A stretch of DNA of 46,993 nt from a virus. Location of the stretch: the IMG/VR virus record IMGVR_UViG_3300025785_000031, positions 1-46,993 of that record; one strand, given 5' to 3'. Shown here piece after piece: positions 5,309-11,567 of this stretch. Numbering within the stretch: the stretch's first letter is position 1; every line of letters starts with the position of its first letter. Made by a program: the position numbers and the translations under genes. Under the pieces are notes generated by a model, which worked only from the letters and a program-made list of their open reading frames with translations, was not told where the DNA came from and did no database searches.

Positions 5309-5382
5309 GCCTCGTTAGTTCAATGGTAGAACATCGGTTTGTGGAACCGATTATGGTGGTTCAATTCCGCCACGAGGTACCA
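5309..5382 (+). tRNA. tRNA-His (anticodon GTG), alphaproteobacterial type
   Basis: Acceptor GCCTCGT/ACGAGGT, anticodon stem TCGGT/ACCGA with loop TTGTGGA, T-loop TTCAATT, encoded CCA. G1 pairs with U72, the discriminator is A73 and the base at -1 is A. Most bacterial tRNA-His genes have G-1 opposite C73; the U72/A73 form without G-1 is known from a subgroup of alphaproteobacteria with a divergent HisRS. This is a useful clue to the host. Confidence 0.93.
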
Positions 5383-5391
5383 AAATAATGC

Positions 5392-5419
5392 TTGACAAAA
5401 GAATATAATATGCTATTAT
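5392..5419 (+). promoter_or_regulatory. Early-type promoter for tRNA-Tyr
   Basis: TTGACA 5392-5397, 16-nt spacer, TATTAT 5414-5419, then AACAATATT; the tRNA starts at 5429. Confidence 0.7.
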
Positions 5420-5428
5420 AACAATATT

Positions 5429-5517
5429 GGGACGGCTGCTCAGACGGCGGATGGGCATGGGGCTGTAAACCTCACACATAAGAAACGGAGTAGGTTCGAA
5501 TCCTACCCGTCCCACCA
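5429..5517 (+). tRNA. tRNA-Tyr (anticodon GTA)
   Basis: Class II tRNA with long variable arm. Acceptor GGGACGG/CCGTCCC, anticodon stem TGGGG/CCTCA with loop CTGTAAA, T-arm GTAGG/CCTAC, discriminator A, encoded CCA. Confidence 0.93.
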
Positions 5518-5562
5518 AAATTTATTGCGGGGTAGAGATAATTTAACAAATTGCACTCTGGT

Positions 5563-5570
5563 GATAAATA
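5563..5570 (+). promoter_or_regulatory. Late-type promoter motif GATAAATA
   Basis: GATAAATA ends 5 nt before the ATG at 5576, so a transcript started here would be leaderless or nearly so. Confidence 0.5.
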
Positions 5571-5575
5571 CGTAT

Positions 5576-6304
5576 ATGTATTACACTATCTACAAAACTA
5601 CAAATAACATAAACAACAAATTTTATATTGGCAAACATCAAACTACAAACCCCTATGACAATTATTATGGGTCTGGTAAAAAGTTAGAATTGGCAATTAA
5701 AAAATACGGCAAAGAAAATTTTACAAAAGAAGTTCTTTTTATTTTTGATAATGAAGTTGAAATGAACTTAAAAGAGAAAGAACTCATAACAGAAGAATTT
5801 GTTAATAGAAAAGATACCTATAATGTTGGTATTGGTGGCGAAGGCGGTCCTCACTTTAAGGGTAAAAAACATAGTGAAAACACAAGATTAAAAATTAGAA
5901 AAGTAAGGGCTTTGCAAAAACCAATTACAGAAGAAACAAGAAAAAAAATATCCGAAGCAAATAAAAAAAGAACTATTACAGATGAAACCAGAAATAAACT
6001 ATCTGTAAAAGCATATTTACGAAATGGTAGAAGTTTAGAAGAAATAAAAGAATTATTATCTAAACCAAAACAAGAAAAAATTAAAAGATCAAAATCTGAC
6101 GCATTAAAAAGTTATTTTGCAAATGAAAAAAATAGAAAAAAACTATCTGAAAAAATGAGAACGTTAGACACAAAGTATGATTTTTTATCAATAAAACTTG
6201 ATATAGAAAACGGACTTAAACCAAAACAAATAAGAGAAAAATATAATATGACCAAAAATACGTATGATTATTTGATTTCAAAATATATTAAAAATTCTAC
6301 TTGA
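5576..6304 (+). CDS. GIY-YIG homing-type endonuclease with NUMOD3-like tail
   Basis: 242 aa from the ATG at 5576. The start is chosen because a GIY-YIG domain must begin at once; the upstream in-frame TTG at 5525 would add an unlike leader. The GIY variant YTIYKTTN (residues 3-10) and FYIGKH (about 17-22) form the domain core, followed by Arg- and Glu-containing helices. From about residue 95 comes a Lys-rich tail with repeated SENTRLKIRK / TEETRKKISEA motifs, like NUMOD3 DNA-binding repeats in phage homing endonucleases. It sits between tRNA genes as a free-standing selfish gene and probably cuts genomes lacking it. It is extremely A-rich, unlike its tRNA neighbours. The stop codon overlaps the -35 box of the next promoter. 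Confidence 0.85.
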   Translation: MYYTIYKTTNNINNKFYIGKHQTTNPYDNYYGSGKKLELAIKKYGKENFTKEVLFIFDNEVEMNLKEKELITEEFVNRKDTYNVGIGGEGGPHFKGKKHSENTRLKIRKVRALQKPITEETRKKISEANKKRTITDETRNKLSVKAYLRNGRSLEEIKELLSKPKQEKIKRSKSDALKSYFANEKNRKKLSEKMRTLDTKYDFLSIKLDIENGLKPKQIREKYNMTKNTYDYLISKYIKNST

Positions 6305-6329
6305 CAAAAACTAATATGTAATGTATATT
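6301..6329 (+). promoter_or_regulatory. Early-type promoter
   Basis: TTGACA 6301-6306 (overlapping the endonuclease stop), 17-nt spacer, TATATT 6324-6329; the tRNA-like gene at 6340 follows. Confidence 0.72.
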
Positions 6330-6339
6330 AAAACATTAT

Positions 6340-6416
6340 TGCGGCTGTAGAGAACCAGAAATCTCACCATCCTCATAAGTTGGAGATAGGGTGTGCAATT
6401 CACCCCGCCGCTTCCA
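6340..6416 (+). tRNA. tRNA with CAT anticodon, divergent
   Basis: Acceptor TGCGGCT with CGCCGCT has non-Watson-Crick ends (T1-T72 and T7-C66). The anticodon loop is CTCATAA on an imperfect stem with one T-T mismatch. The T-stem GGGTG/CACCC is perfect but its loop is TGCAATT instead of the usual TTC-type. Discriminator T, encoded CCA. An open 1-72 pair is a feature of initiator tRNA, but the three GC pairs expected in the anticodon stem are absent. It is either a divergent functional tRNA or one in decay. Confidence 0.65.
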
Positions 6417-6422
6417 AAATAC

Positions 6423-6498
6423 CTCTGTGGAGTTAGGGTAAGATTAATACCGCACTTGGACTGCGGGGAATCTGGGGCAGCGCCAGACACGGAGACCA
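6423..6498 (+). tRNA. tRNA-Pro (anticodon TGG) with atypical T-loop
   Basis: Acceptor CTCTGTG/CACGGAG, anticodon stem CCGCA/TGCGG with loop CTTGGAC, discriminator A, encoded CCA. The T-stem TCTGG/CCAGA is intact, but the loop GGCAGCG lacks the TTCRA consensus. Confidence 0.75.
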
Positions 6499-6598
6499 AT
6501 ATTTAAGATGGTAAGGCACAGTAAGCAATCGGCAATGGCCATGGGATGTGTCACGGTGTGGGCGATAGATGGGGGCTGCACACTGACTTTGAATTTAT
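6499..6598. other. Unexplained 100-nt gap inside the tRNA array
   Basis: GC-richer than other gaps, with GTGTG (near 6555) able to pair with CACAC (near 6581). Length and position fit a tRNA, but no T-arm, anticodon arm or CCA end is visible. It may be a heavily decayed tRNA or a small RNA; nothing firm is seen. Confidence 0.3.
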
Positions 6599-6674
6599 GG
6601 ACTCTTAACTCAGTAGGCAGAGTAGCTGGCTTTTAACCAGTTTGTCGTGGGTTCGAACCCCACAGAGTCCTCCA
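6599..6674 (+). tRNA. tRNA-Lys (anticodon TTT)
   Basis: Acceptor GGACTCT/AGAGTCC, anticodon stem with loop CTTTTAA, T-arm GTGGG/CCCAC, discriminator T, encoded CCA. Confidence 0.94.
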
Positions 6675-6675
6675 A

Positions 6676-7401
6676 CTATACTATATCATTGATAATTTTT
6701 TGCACAAACTTATGGTGTTTTGCATTTGTTTTTCGCCAAAATTTGTGCAAATCTATAAGCGTTTTTTCTTCCATATGTGAGAAACCAAGATAATCAAAAA
6801 TGTTATTGATTTCGTTTGCAAAATTTTTACTATCAAGATATGCAGAAAAAGGAAAACTGTGATATGTTTTATGGTTTTCAGCTAAAAATTCTCTAAGAAT
6901 TTTATTATGTTTTATTTGGAGTGCAGCAAATGCTCTATTCGTCATAGAGTTACCCTGTAGATGTTTTAATCTATTTTGCACCAAAATTCTTTCTTCATCT
7001 GAACCTGTATATTCAACCAAAATTACTTTTTTATAATTTAAAATTGTTTCAAAATCAACATCTCTTGTATGCAAACTACAAATAGTAGGATGATGTATAT
7101 AGCTATATGAACCCCAATAAGCACGATCAGTTCCGTAAATATTATAGATTTCATTTACAAAATTATCACCACTTAACGATGGATTGCAACTAAGTAGTTT
7201 GCATAAAAAATGCCCGCCGGTTGTAGGTAAATGAATTACAATTATTGAATCATCCGCAGGATTAGGCATTTCAATTTCGCACATTCCTGTTGGCACATGC
7301 TCTGATGTTTTTGGCAATTTAAGCATTTTTTCGTGATTATCATTTTTAAAACCATCGTATTTTTCAAATACTTGGTGAAATTCTAAATCTTTATTTGTCA
7401 T
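6676..7401 (-). CDS. Sulfotransferase-like P-loop protein, unknown substrate
   Basis: 241 aa from the ATG at 7401. A longer open frame continues upstream to 7518, but its first 30 codons are antisense to tRNA-Arg. The ATG at 7401 lies 5 nt from a TTAAATA motif, the spacing seen at other late starts here. A hydrophobic strand followed by PTTGGHFLCKLL (in the first third) resembles the 5'-phosphosulfate-binding loop of sulfotransferases; a later strand KKVILVEYTGSDEER fits the second nucleotide-binding region. It resembles the proteins at 10573 and 16035 in general plan only. It is convergent with tRNA-Lys, whose 3' end is 1 nt away. Confidence 0.55.
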   Translation of the reverse strand: MTNKDLEFHQVFEKYDGFKNDNHEKMLKLPKTSEHVPTGMCEIEMPNPADDSIIVIHLPTTGGHFLCKLLSCNPSLSGDNFVNEIYNIYGTDRAYWGSYSYIHHPTICSLHTRDVDFETILNYKKVILVEYTGSDEERILVQNRLKHLQGNSMTNRAFAALQIKHNKILREFLAENHKTYHSFPFSAYLDSKNFANEINNIFDYLGFSHMEEKTLIDLHKFWRKTNAKHHKFVQKIINDIV

Positions 7402-7406
7402 AACAA

Positions 7407-7413
7407 TATTTAA
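7407..7413 (-). promoter_or_regulatory. Late-type promoter motif TTAAATA
   Basis: TTAAATA on the minus strand, 5 nt upstream of the ATG at 7401; it supports that start and implies a leaderless message. Confidence 0.4.
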
Positions 7414-7440
7414 CTTATAAGAAAACATGTTAAAATTTTT

Positions 7441-7517
7441 GCCTACGTAGTTCAGTGGAATAGAATAGCGGTCTTCGAAACCGTGGGTCGGGGGTTCGAA
7501 TCCCTCCGTAGGCTCCA
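7441..7517 (+). tRNA. tRNA-Arg (anticodon TCG)
   Basis: Acceptor GCCTACG/CGTAGGC, anticodon stem GCGGT/ACCGT with loop CTTCGAA, T-arm GGGGG/CCCTC, discriminator T, encoded CCA. It reads CGA, a codon poorly served by the ACG tRNA. Confidence 0.92.
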
Positions 7518-7542
7518 AAATAATACGAAAATCTACAACCAG

Positions 7543-7550
7543 TATAAATA
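7543..7550 (+). promoter_or_regulatory. Late-type promoter motif TATAAATA
   Basis: Exact T4-type late consensus TATAAATA, 20 nt upstream of the HNH gene ATG at 7571, with AGAGG in between as ribosome-binding site. Confidence 0.65.
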
Positions 7551-7570
7551 CCCTATAAGAGGATGTAGTT

Positions 7571-7993
7571 ATGAATTACAAGGGAAAAAAAGATACAATA
7601 TTTAAATGCGTGTCTTGTGATGCGGATATACCATTTAGTGGATATAGTAGCAAACACAAGTATTGTAATAATGCTTGTCAAGCAACACATACATCAAAAT
7701 TATTTTATCAAAAAAGAAAACAAGAATGGTTAGAAGGAAAACCAGTAAAGAGAAGTTTTATATACCAATTCTTGTGTGAACAAGATGGGAATAAATGTAG
7801 TTGCTGTGGTATAGAATCTTGGCAAGATAAACCTATTAGATTATGGGTTGATCATATTGATGGCAATGCTTCAAATAATAAACCAGATAATTTTAGATTA
7901 GTATGTCCAAATTGCGATTCACAATCTCCAACATTTGGTGCAAAAAACACTGGCCGTGGTAGAAAATCTTTAGGATTATCTCAATATGGTTAA
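7571..7993 (+). CDS. HNH endonuclease
   Basis: 140 aa. Two N-terminal Cys pairs (CVSCD and CNNAC) form a likely zinc finger. A second zinc site, CSCCG with CPNC, frames the HNH core VDHIDGNASNNKPDN (about residues 92-106), with the catalytic His in DHIDG and the Asn/His ligands behind it. The C-terminus is basic (GRGRKS), as in DNA-binding tails. Free-standing HNH genes between phage tRNAs are typical homing endonucleases. A TATAAATA motif and an AGAGG site lie upstream. Confidence 0.85.
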   Translation: MNYKGKKDTIFKCVSCDADIPFSGYSSKHKYCNNACQATHTSKLFYQKRKQEWLEGKPVKRSFIYQFLCEQDGNKCSCCGIESWQDKPIRLWVDHIDGNASNNKPDNFRLVCPNCDSQSPTFGAKNTGRGRKSLGLSQYG

Positions 7994-8002
7994 AAATAAT
8001 AT

Positions 8003-8030
8003 TTGACAAAAAACAAAATATAAGTATAAT
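8003..8030 (+). promoter_or_regulatory. Early-type promoter for tRNA-Asn
   Basis: TTGACA 8003-8008, 16-nt spacer, TATAAT 8025-8030, then GATAATACA; the tRNA starts at 8047. Confidence 0.78.
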
Positions 8031-8046
8031 GATAATACAAGGTTAT

Positions 8047-8121
8047 TTCGGAGTAGATCAGCGGTAGATCAGCGGACTGTTAATCCGTGTGTCGTAGGTT
8101 CGATCCCTACCTCCGAAGCCA
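8047..8121 (+). tRNA. tRNA-Asn (anticodon GTT)
   Basis: Acceptor TTCGGAG/CTCCGAA, anticodon stem GCGGA/TCCGT with loop CTGTTAA, T-arm GTAGG/CCTAC, discriminator G, encoded CCA. Confidence 0.93.
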
Positions 8122-8129
8122 TTTTTCAC

Positions 8130-8137
8130 TATAAATA
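8130..8137 (+). promoter_or_regulatory. Late-type promoter motif TATAAATA
   Basis: Exact TATAAATA, ending 4 nt before the ATG at 8142, so the message should be leaderless. Confidence 0.6.
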
Positions 8138-8141
8138 CCCC

Positions 8142-8894
8142 ATGAATTTTCTTATAATAGGCGACAGTTGGGGCTGCGGCGAATGGTCAAAAGATTTCAT
8201 TTATGCAGTTGCTGCGCCAGATAATGATTGGCATTTATTTGGTGATAAACCAAATTATTGGTGTAAAACAGTGCCAATACCCAATACGCATGTTGGTGTA
8301 TATTTAAATGAGCATACTTTTACAAATTTATGTGTAGGTGGTGATAGTAATCTCAACGCATATACTATATGTGCTAACCATTTAAAAACAAAGCATGATT
8401 ATGATTATATCATATGGTTTCAGACTGAACCTGTTAGAGATATTATTAACAACAACGCAACAATAGATAGTAAAAAATTACAAGATTATAATGGATATGA
8501 TGCAATTCATGATGATTTATGGCAAGAAACATATCTAAAATTTTCTACACTGTATGAACAATATAACATTCCATTTATCGTAATAGGCGGAATGGCAGTA
8601 GTTAATCCAATCATACAGAAATTTGCCTTTGCAAAGATAGTACTGAATGATTGGGCAAATGAATTAATATTTGATAAACCGATAAAGCATCCACATCTTA
8701 TAGCACATCTATCAGAATTTGCTGAAAAATACGAAGCAGATTTTAATCGTGATAGGTTTATAGTGGAAGCAGAAGCATCAACAAATTGGATACATTACTG
8801 CTATCATCATACTAATTTTCCTGATTGGGGACATCCTGACAGACGTGCTCACCAAGGGCTTGCAGAATGGATATTGACGCAATTAGAACGGTAG
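8142..8894 (+). CDS. SGNH/GDSL-hydrolase-like protein
   Basis: 250 aa. Block I GDSWGCGE at residues 7-14 would carry the nucleophile Ser9; GGDSN at 66-70 fits the Gly/Asn oxyanion blocks; HPDRRAH at about 231-237 supplies the Asp and His of the catalytic pair. Family members remove acyl or acetyl groups from sugars or lipids, but the target here is unknown. No signal peptide. Translation probably starts without a leader, because TATAAATA lies only 4 nt before the ATG. The 3' end overlaps the convergent DUF4337-like gene by 12 nt. Confidence 0.65.
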   Translation: MNFLIIGDSWGCGEWSKDFIYAVAAPDNDWHLFGDKPNYWCKTVPIPNTHVGVYLNEHTFTNLCVGGDSNLNAYTICANHLKTKHDYDYIIWFQTEPVRDIINNNATIDSKKLQDYNGYDAIHDDLWQETYLKFSTLYEQYNIPFIVIGGMAVVNPIIQKFAFAKIVLNDWANELIFDKPIKHPHLIAHLSEFAEKYEADFNRDRFIVEAEASTNWIHYCYHHTNFPDWGHPDRRAHQGLAEWILTQLER

Positions 8895-9506
8895 TGGAAA
8901 GAAATACCAAATTCCATCTGCCAATACAATCAAGCCAATGATACCAACCGCAATGCTGCTATACCATAGAGCCATGCTGACGGCAAGAATAGCAGTGGTT
9001 GAAAAGATAATAGCAATCTGAATGATTGTGCCAGCCATACCAAAGAATGGGCTACGCTTCTTGGCACTATCACGGTCTGCTTCAAGCGCACGACCTTTTG
9101 CCATAATTTCTTTTTTACCTTCACCTTTTGGATCGCTTTCTAATACATCAATATATTTTTGATAATTTTCAGCACGTGCTTTTAAGGCTGGTATTAAACT
9201 TTTGTCGGTTGCTGGATCAGCAATTTGAACTTTTAAATCATCAAGGTTAAGTTGGTACATGTTTTGCTTGATACTCTTGGCTTGATAAAAACCCCAAGTA
9301 TCGCCAAGTTCAATATTATCAGCCATGATTTTGCCACTAACCTGACCACCGAGCCAAGATGTGATCGCAAGGAGTGCAGCAAAGATTGTAATTGTAATAG
9401 AAGCAAGACCTTTTAGAACTGCTTCACCTTCACTACGACTTAATACCTTACCATTCTTATCTTTCATAACCATGTCTAATAATCCTTGAATTTGTTTCAG
9501 GTCCAT
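8883..9506 (-). CDS. DUF4337-like membrane protein
   Basis: 207 aa. One transmembrane helix near residues 33-53 (SITITIFAALLAITSWLGG) and two close together near 158-205, separated by a soluble, charged middle. The motif DTWGFYQAKSIKQNMYQL matches the DUF4337 family of inner-membrane proteins of unknown function, also found in some marine phages. It is convergent with the SGNH-like gene. No obvious promoter or strong ribosome site is visible upstream of the ATG at 9506. Confidence 0.7.
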   Translation of the reverse strand: MDLKQIQGLLDMVMKDKNGKVLSRSEGEAVLKGLASITITIFAALLAITSWLGGQVSGKIMADNIELGDTWGFYQAKSIKQNMYQLNLDDLKVQIADPATDKSLIPALKARAENYQKYIDVLESDPKGEGKKEIMAKGRALEADRDSAKKRSPFFGMAGTIIQIAIIFSTTAILAVSMALWYSSIAVGIIGLIVLADGIWYFFPLPF

Positions 9507-9602
9507 GTTAAAACTTTGCTAATGTTTGTGCTATGATTGTGCATCCCAAGAATGTATGGGCTAAAATAAACGAATAAAGAAGATAATTTATATACTTTTC
9601 TC

Positions 9603-9631
9603 TTGACATGCATAACTATTTATTGTAATAT
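9603..9631 (+). promoter_or_regulatory. Early-type promoter for the Leu-Thr-Ser tRNA group
   Basis: TTGACA 9603-9608, 17-nt spacer, TAATAT 9626-9631 with an extended-10-like TG two bases upstream; tRNA-Leu starts at 9643. Confidence 0.65.
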
Positions 9632-9642
9632 AATTAAATGAT

Positions 9643-9724
9643 GCGCATGTGGTGTAATGGTAGCCACGCTAGTCTTAGGAACTAGTCCTTCGGGGTGGGG
9701 GTTCGAGTCCCTCCATGCGCACCA
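9643..9724 (+). tRNA. tRNA-Leu (anticodon TAG)
   Basis: Acceptor GCGCATG/CATGCGC, anticodon stem CTAGT/ACTAG with loop CTTAGGA, extended variable arm, T-arm GGGGG/CCCTC, discriminator A, encoded CCA. Confidence 0.93.
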
Positions 9725-9727
9725 AAT

Positions 9728-9803
9728 GCCCGCATAGCTCAGTTGGTAGAGCAAACGATTAGTAATCGTTAGGTCCGGCGTTCAAATCGTCGTGCGGGCA
9801 CCA
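9728..9803 (+). tRNA. tRNA-Thr (anticodon AGT)
   Basis: Acceptor GCCCGCA/TGCGGGC, anticodon stem AACGA/TCGTT with loop TTAGTAA, T-arm CGGCG/CGTCG, discriminator A, encoded CCA. A34 in tRNA-Thr is rare in bacteria, which normally use GGT, TGT or CGT. Confidence 0.92.
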
Positions 9804-9808
9804 TTATT

Positions 9809-9896
9809 GGAAAGGTGGGCGAGTGGTTTATGCCTGCAGTCTTGAAAACTGCCGAACAGCAATGTTCCGTGAGTTCGAATCTCACCCTTTCCGCCA
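9809..9896 (+). tRNA. tRNA-Ser (anticodon TGA)
   Basis: Class II. Acceptor GGAAAGG/CCTTTCC, anticodon stem GCAGT/ACTGC with loop CTTGAAA, long variable arm (GAACAGCAATGTTC hairpin), T-arm GTGAG/CTCAC, discriminator G, encoded CCA. Confidence 0.94.
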
Positions 9897-9918
9897 ACAT
9901 AGAGAAAGTAAAGAGAAC

Positions 9919-10038
9919 ATGTATAAGAAGTTTAAACTGTTTGAACGAATGTTTGATTTCGTAGCCAAATTATTTTGGTTTGCACTTCTTTGCAAGTGGC
10001 TATTTGCAGATGTAAATATACATGATTATATTAAGTAA
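9919..10038 (+). CDS. 39-aa small membrane-type protein
   Basis: ATG at 9919 with AAAGAG about 5 nt upstream; an open frame extends further back but only through tRNA-Ser. The protein is Phe/Leu/Trp-rich with one probable membrane helix (FVAKLFWFALLCKWLF) flanked by a basic N-terminus (MYKKFKLFER). The stop codon abuts tRNA-Gly, which begins at the next base. Function unknown. Confidence 0.55.
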   Translation: MYKKFKLFERMFDFVAKLFWFALLCKWLFADVNIHDYIK

Positions 10039-10112
10039 GCGGATTTCGTATAGTGGTAATACCGCAGCCTTCCAAGCTGCAGCGAGGGGTTCGATTCCCC
10101 TAGTCCGCTCCA
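10039..10112 (+). tRNA. tRNA-Gly (anticodon TCC)
   Basis: Acceptor GCGGATT/AGTCCGC, anticodon stem GCAGC/GCTGC with loop CTTCCAA, T-arm AGGGG/CCCCT, discriminator T, encoded CCA. It starts immediately after the stop codon of the 39-aa gene. Last tRNA of the array. Confidence 0.94.
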
Positions 10113-10139
10113 ATATTTTTTCTACAGTCATAAAATCGT

Positions 10140-10147
10140 AATAAATA
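10140..10147 (+). promoter_or_regulatory. Late-type promoter motif AATAAATA
   Basis: AATAAATA ends 5 nt before the ATG at 10153; no ribosome site is present, again suggesting a leaderless transcript. Confidence 0.5.
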
Positions 10148-10152
10148 TTATT

Positions 10153-10314
10153 ATGTTAAATTACTCCATTGCAAAAATGATTGAGTTTGCTTTTACATAT
10201 ATAATCAATAACGAATTAAAAACTAAGACATACGATATGCCTGATGACAAAAGACTTACTGTAATAGAGTATATGACTCAGCGTATCGATGAGATACGCA
10301 AAGTTCATAAATGA
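10153..10314 (+). CDS. Small hypothetical protein (53 aa)
   Basis: Mostly helical, with an amphipathic N-terminus (SIAKMIEFAFTYIINNEL) and a charged C-terminal helix (MTQRIDEIRKVHK). There is no ribosome-binding site; a late-type motif ends 5 nt before the ATG. Its stop overlaps the next ATG (ATGA at 10311-10314), so the two genes are translationally coupled and probably act together. No family recognised. Confidence 0.65.
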   Translation: MLNYSIAKMIEFAFTYIINNELKTKTYDMPDDKRLTVIEYMTQRIDEIRKVHK

Positions 10315-10604
10315 CGCCTACAATAGATGATATAGAAATAAGTTCTGTTACTTCTCTTGCACCTGATAAATTTTTGGTTAGAGTTTATCCCAATATCGGG
10401 TTGCCACATTTCCCCCCATTAGGTACTGATTTTTTAAAAGAAACAATACAAGCACCATTGAAAAAATGGTGTGATGAATGTTTTAGTTATGACTATTCAT
10501 TGTCATTTAGATTCAATAGCGGCGATCCATATTGGTCATTATTTTTCAACAATAGCGAAGATGTTAATATCTTTATGATGCGTTTTGGTTCAAATAAACA
10601 TTAA
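10311..10604 (+). CDS. Hypothetical protein coupled to the 53-aa gene
   Basis: 97 aa, a compact mixed alpha/beta sequence with several aromatic strands (FLVRVYPNIG, YSLSFRFNSG) and no catalytic motif or membrane segment. It starts within the ATGA overlap of the upstream gene. Its 3' end overlaps the convergent sulfotransferase-like gene by 32 nt, and no terminator is visible between them. Function unknown. Confidence 0.65.
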   Translation: MTPTIDDIEISSVTSLAPDKFLVRVYPNIGLPHFPPLGTDFLKETIQAPLKKWCDECFSYDYSLSFRFNSGDPYWSLFFNNSEDVNIFMMRFGSNKH

Positions 10605-11205
10605 TGTTGTTTAAATTATAATTTTGAATATCCAATTCAACTGGTAAATCAATACCTAGTTTTTCACATAATTCAATATTATCTGACATCATTGCTGATG
10701 GATTGTCTTTTACAAATTTTCTCAAATCTGCATTTTGTTTATCAATGTGAAAACTCATTTCACGCAAATTCTTATAATATCCACCATAACTAGGATAAGT
10801 TATGCCAAAGTGTCCGCAACGGACCCACCAGCCCAAACACGCATCATTATCTCTATGAACGAGAACAATTGGGCAATCTGGCCAAGTCTTACGAATAAAA
10901 TCAAGATGATGGCAAAATACATGACTCTTAATGATGCGAACACCTTCCCCACTAAACGGACGATCAAATTCTGCTTCTAACTCTTGCTTGCTTATGTAAG
11001 GCATAAGGTGAAGTTTATCACCAAACTCCATGTGTGGATCAAAGTATGCGCCAAGGTGCATTAATTGATTTGCACCGCTTGCATCATGATAATAAATTCT
11101 AGCATCGCTATAATCACTCGTATCTATTGAAGGGGAGTAATATATGTTTTTTACTACACTACTCCACTTAGAACCTGGCGCACCTGCAACAAAGATATAT
11201 TTCAT
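10573..11205 (-). CDS. P-loop sulfotransferase-like protein, last gene of the accessory operon
   Basis: 210 aa. Opens with a beta strand and GAPGSKWSS loop (residues 8-16), the position and shape of a sulfotransferase 5'-phosphosulfate loop. A middle strand CPIVLVHRDND is followed by WWVRCGHFG; C-terminal helices follow. Similar proteins are found in marine T4-like phages, usually without an assigned role (from memory). It overlaps the upstream nucleotidyltransferase by 4 nt (ATGA). If active, it would need PAPS, which an APS-kinase-like gene in the same operon could supply; both points are inference. Confidence 0.6.
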   Translation of the reverse strand: MKYIFVAGAPGSKWSSVVKNIYYSPSIDTSDYSDARIYYHDASGANQLMHLGAYFDPHMEFGDKLHLMPYISKQELEAEFDRPFSGEGVRIIKSHVFCHHLDFIRKTWPDCPIVLVHRDNDACLGWWVRCGHFGITYPSYGGYYKNLREMSFHIDKQNADLRKFVKDNPSAMMSDNIELCEKLGIDLPVELDIQNYNLNNINVYLNQNAS

Positions 11206-11567
11206 AAACCCATTTCTTTACGAATCTTGGTTGCACTTATAGCGTGTGTTTCTTCATCAAATACTTCTTGTTCAATCTTATATCCAACATCACGCCCATA
11301 TGTAATATTGACAATATTTGGAACAAGATTTACAAGAAAATCACGATTAAATTTATAACCCTGTGCTTCCAATTCTTTGATGATGCGGTCTTTGACAAAT
11401 GAATAATCAAATGGATTATTTTCACTGCCACCAACATCACGCACCATAATCATAACTTGACCTGTCTTGGCATGTGCTCGTTTGAATAGTGCAAGATGCC
11501 CATCATGCCATGGTTGCCAACGCCCTAACATTTGCACCGTAGGTGCTTGATTATTCCATCTTGTCAT
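11202..11567 (-). CDS. HxGH nucleotidyltransferase (cytidylyl/adenylyltransferase-like)
   Basis: 121 aa, about the length of a minimal family domain. GRWQPWHDGH at residues 15-24 carries the HxGH motif (His21, His24), and ISATKIRKEMG at the C-terminus is the second signature (ISSTxIR) that closes the active site. These enzymes transfer AMP or CMP from NTP to a phosphate-bearing acceptor such as NMN, pantetheine phosphate or glycerol phosphate. The missing GSF context and the RDVGGSENNPF loop do not identify the acceptor. 4-nt ATGA overlaps with both neighbours place it in a kinase-nucleotidyltransferase-sulfotransferase block. Confidence 0.8.
   Translation of the reverse strand: MTRWNNQAPTVQMLGRWQPWHDGHLALFKRAHAKTGQVMIMVRDVGGSENNPFDYSFVKDRIIKELEAQGYKFNRDFLVNLVPNIVNITYGRDVGYKIEQEVFDEETHAISATKIRKEMGL

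Noticed and set aside
7402-7518. N-terminal extension of the sulfotransferase-like gene across tRNA-Arg
   Set aside because: The extra residues are the usual antisense translation of a tRNA; the ATG at 7401 has a promoter motif at the expected distance.
10573-10604. Regulated antisense overlap between convergent genes (also 8883-8894 and 20468-20482)
   Set aside because: Short 3' overlaps are common in compact phage genomes; nothing beyond packing is shown.
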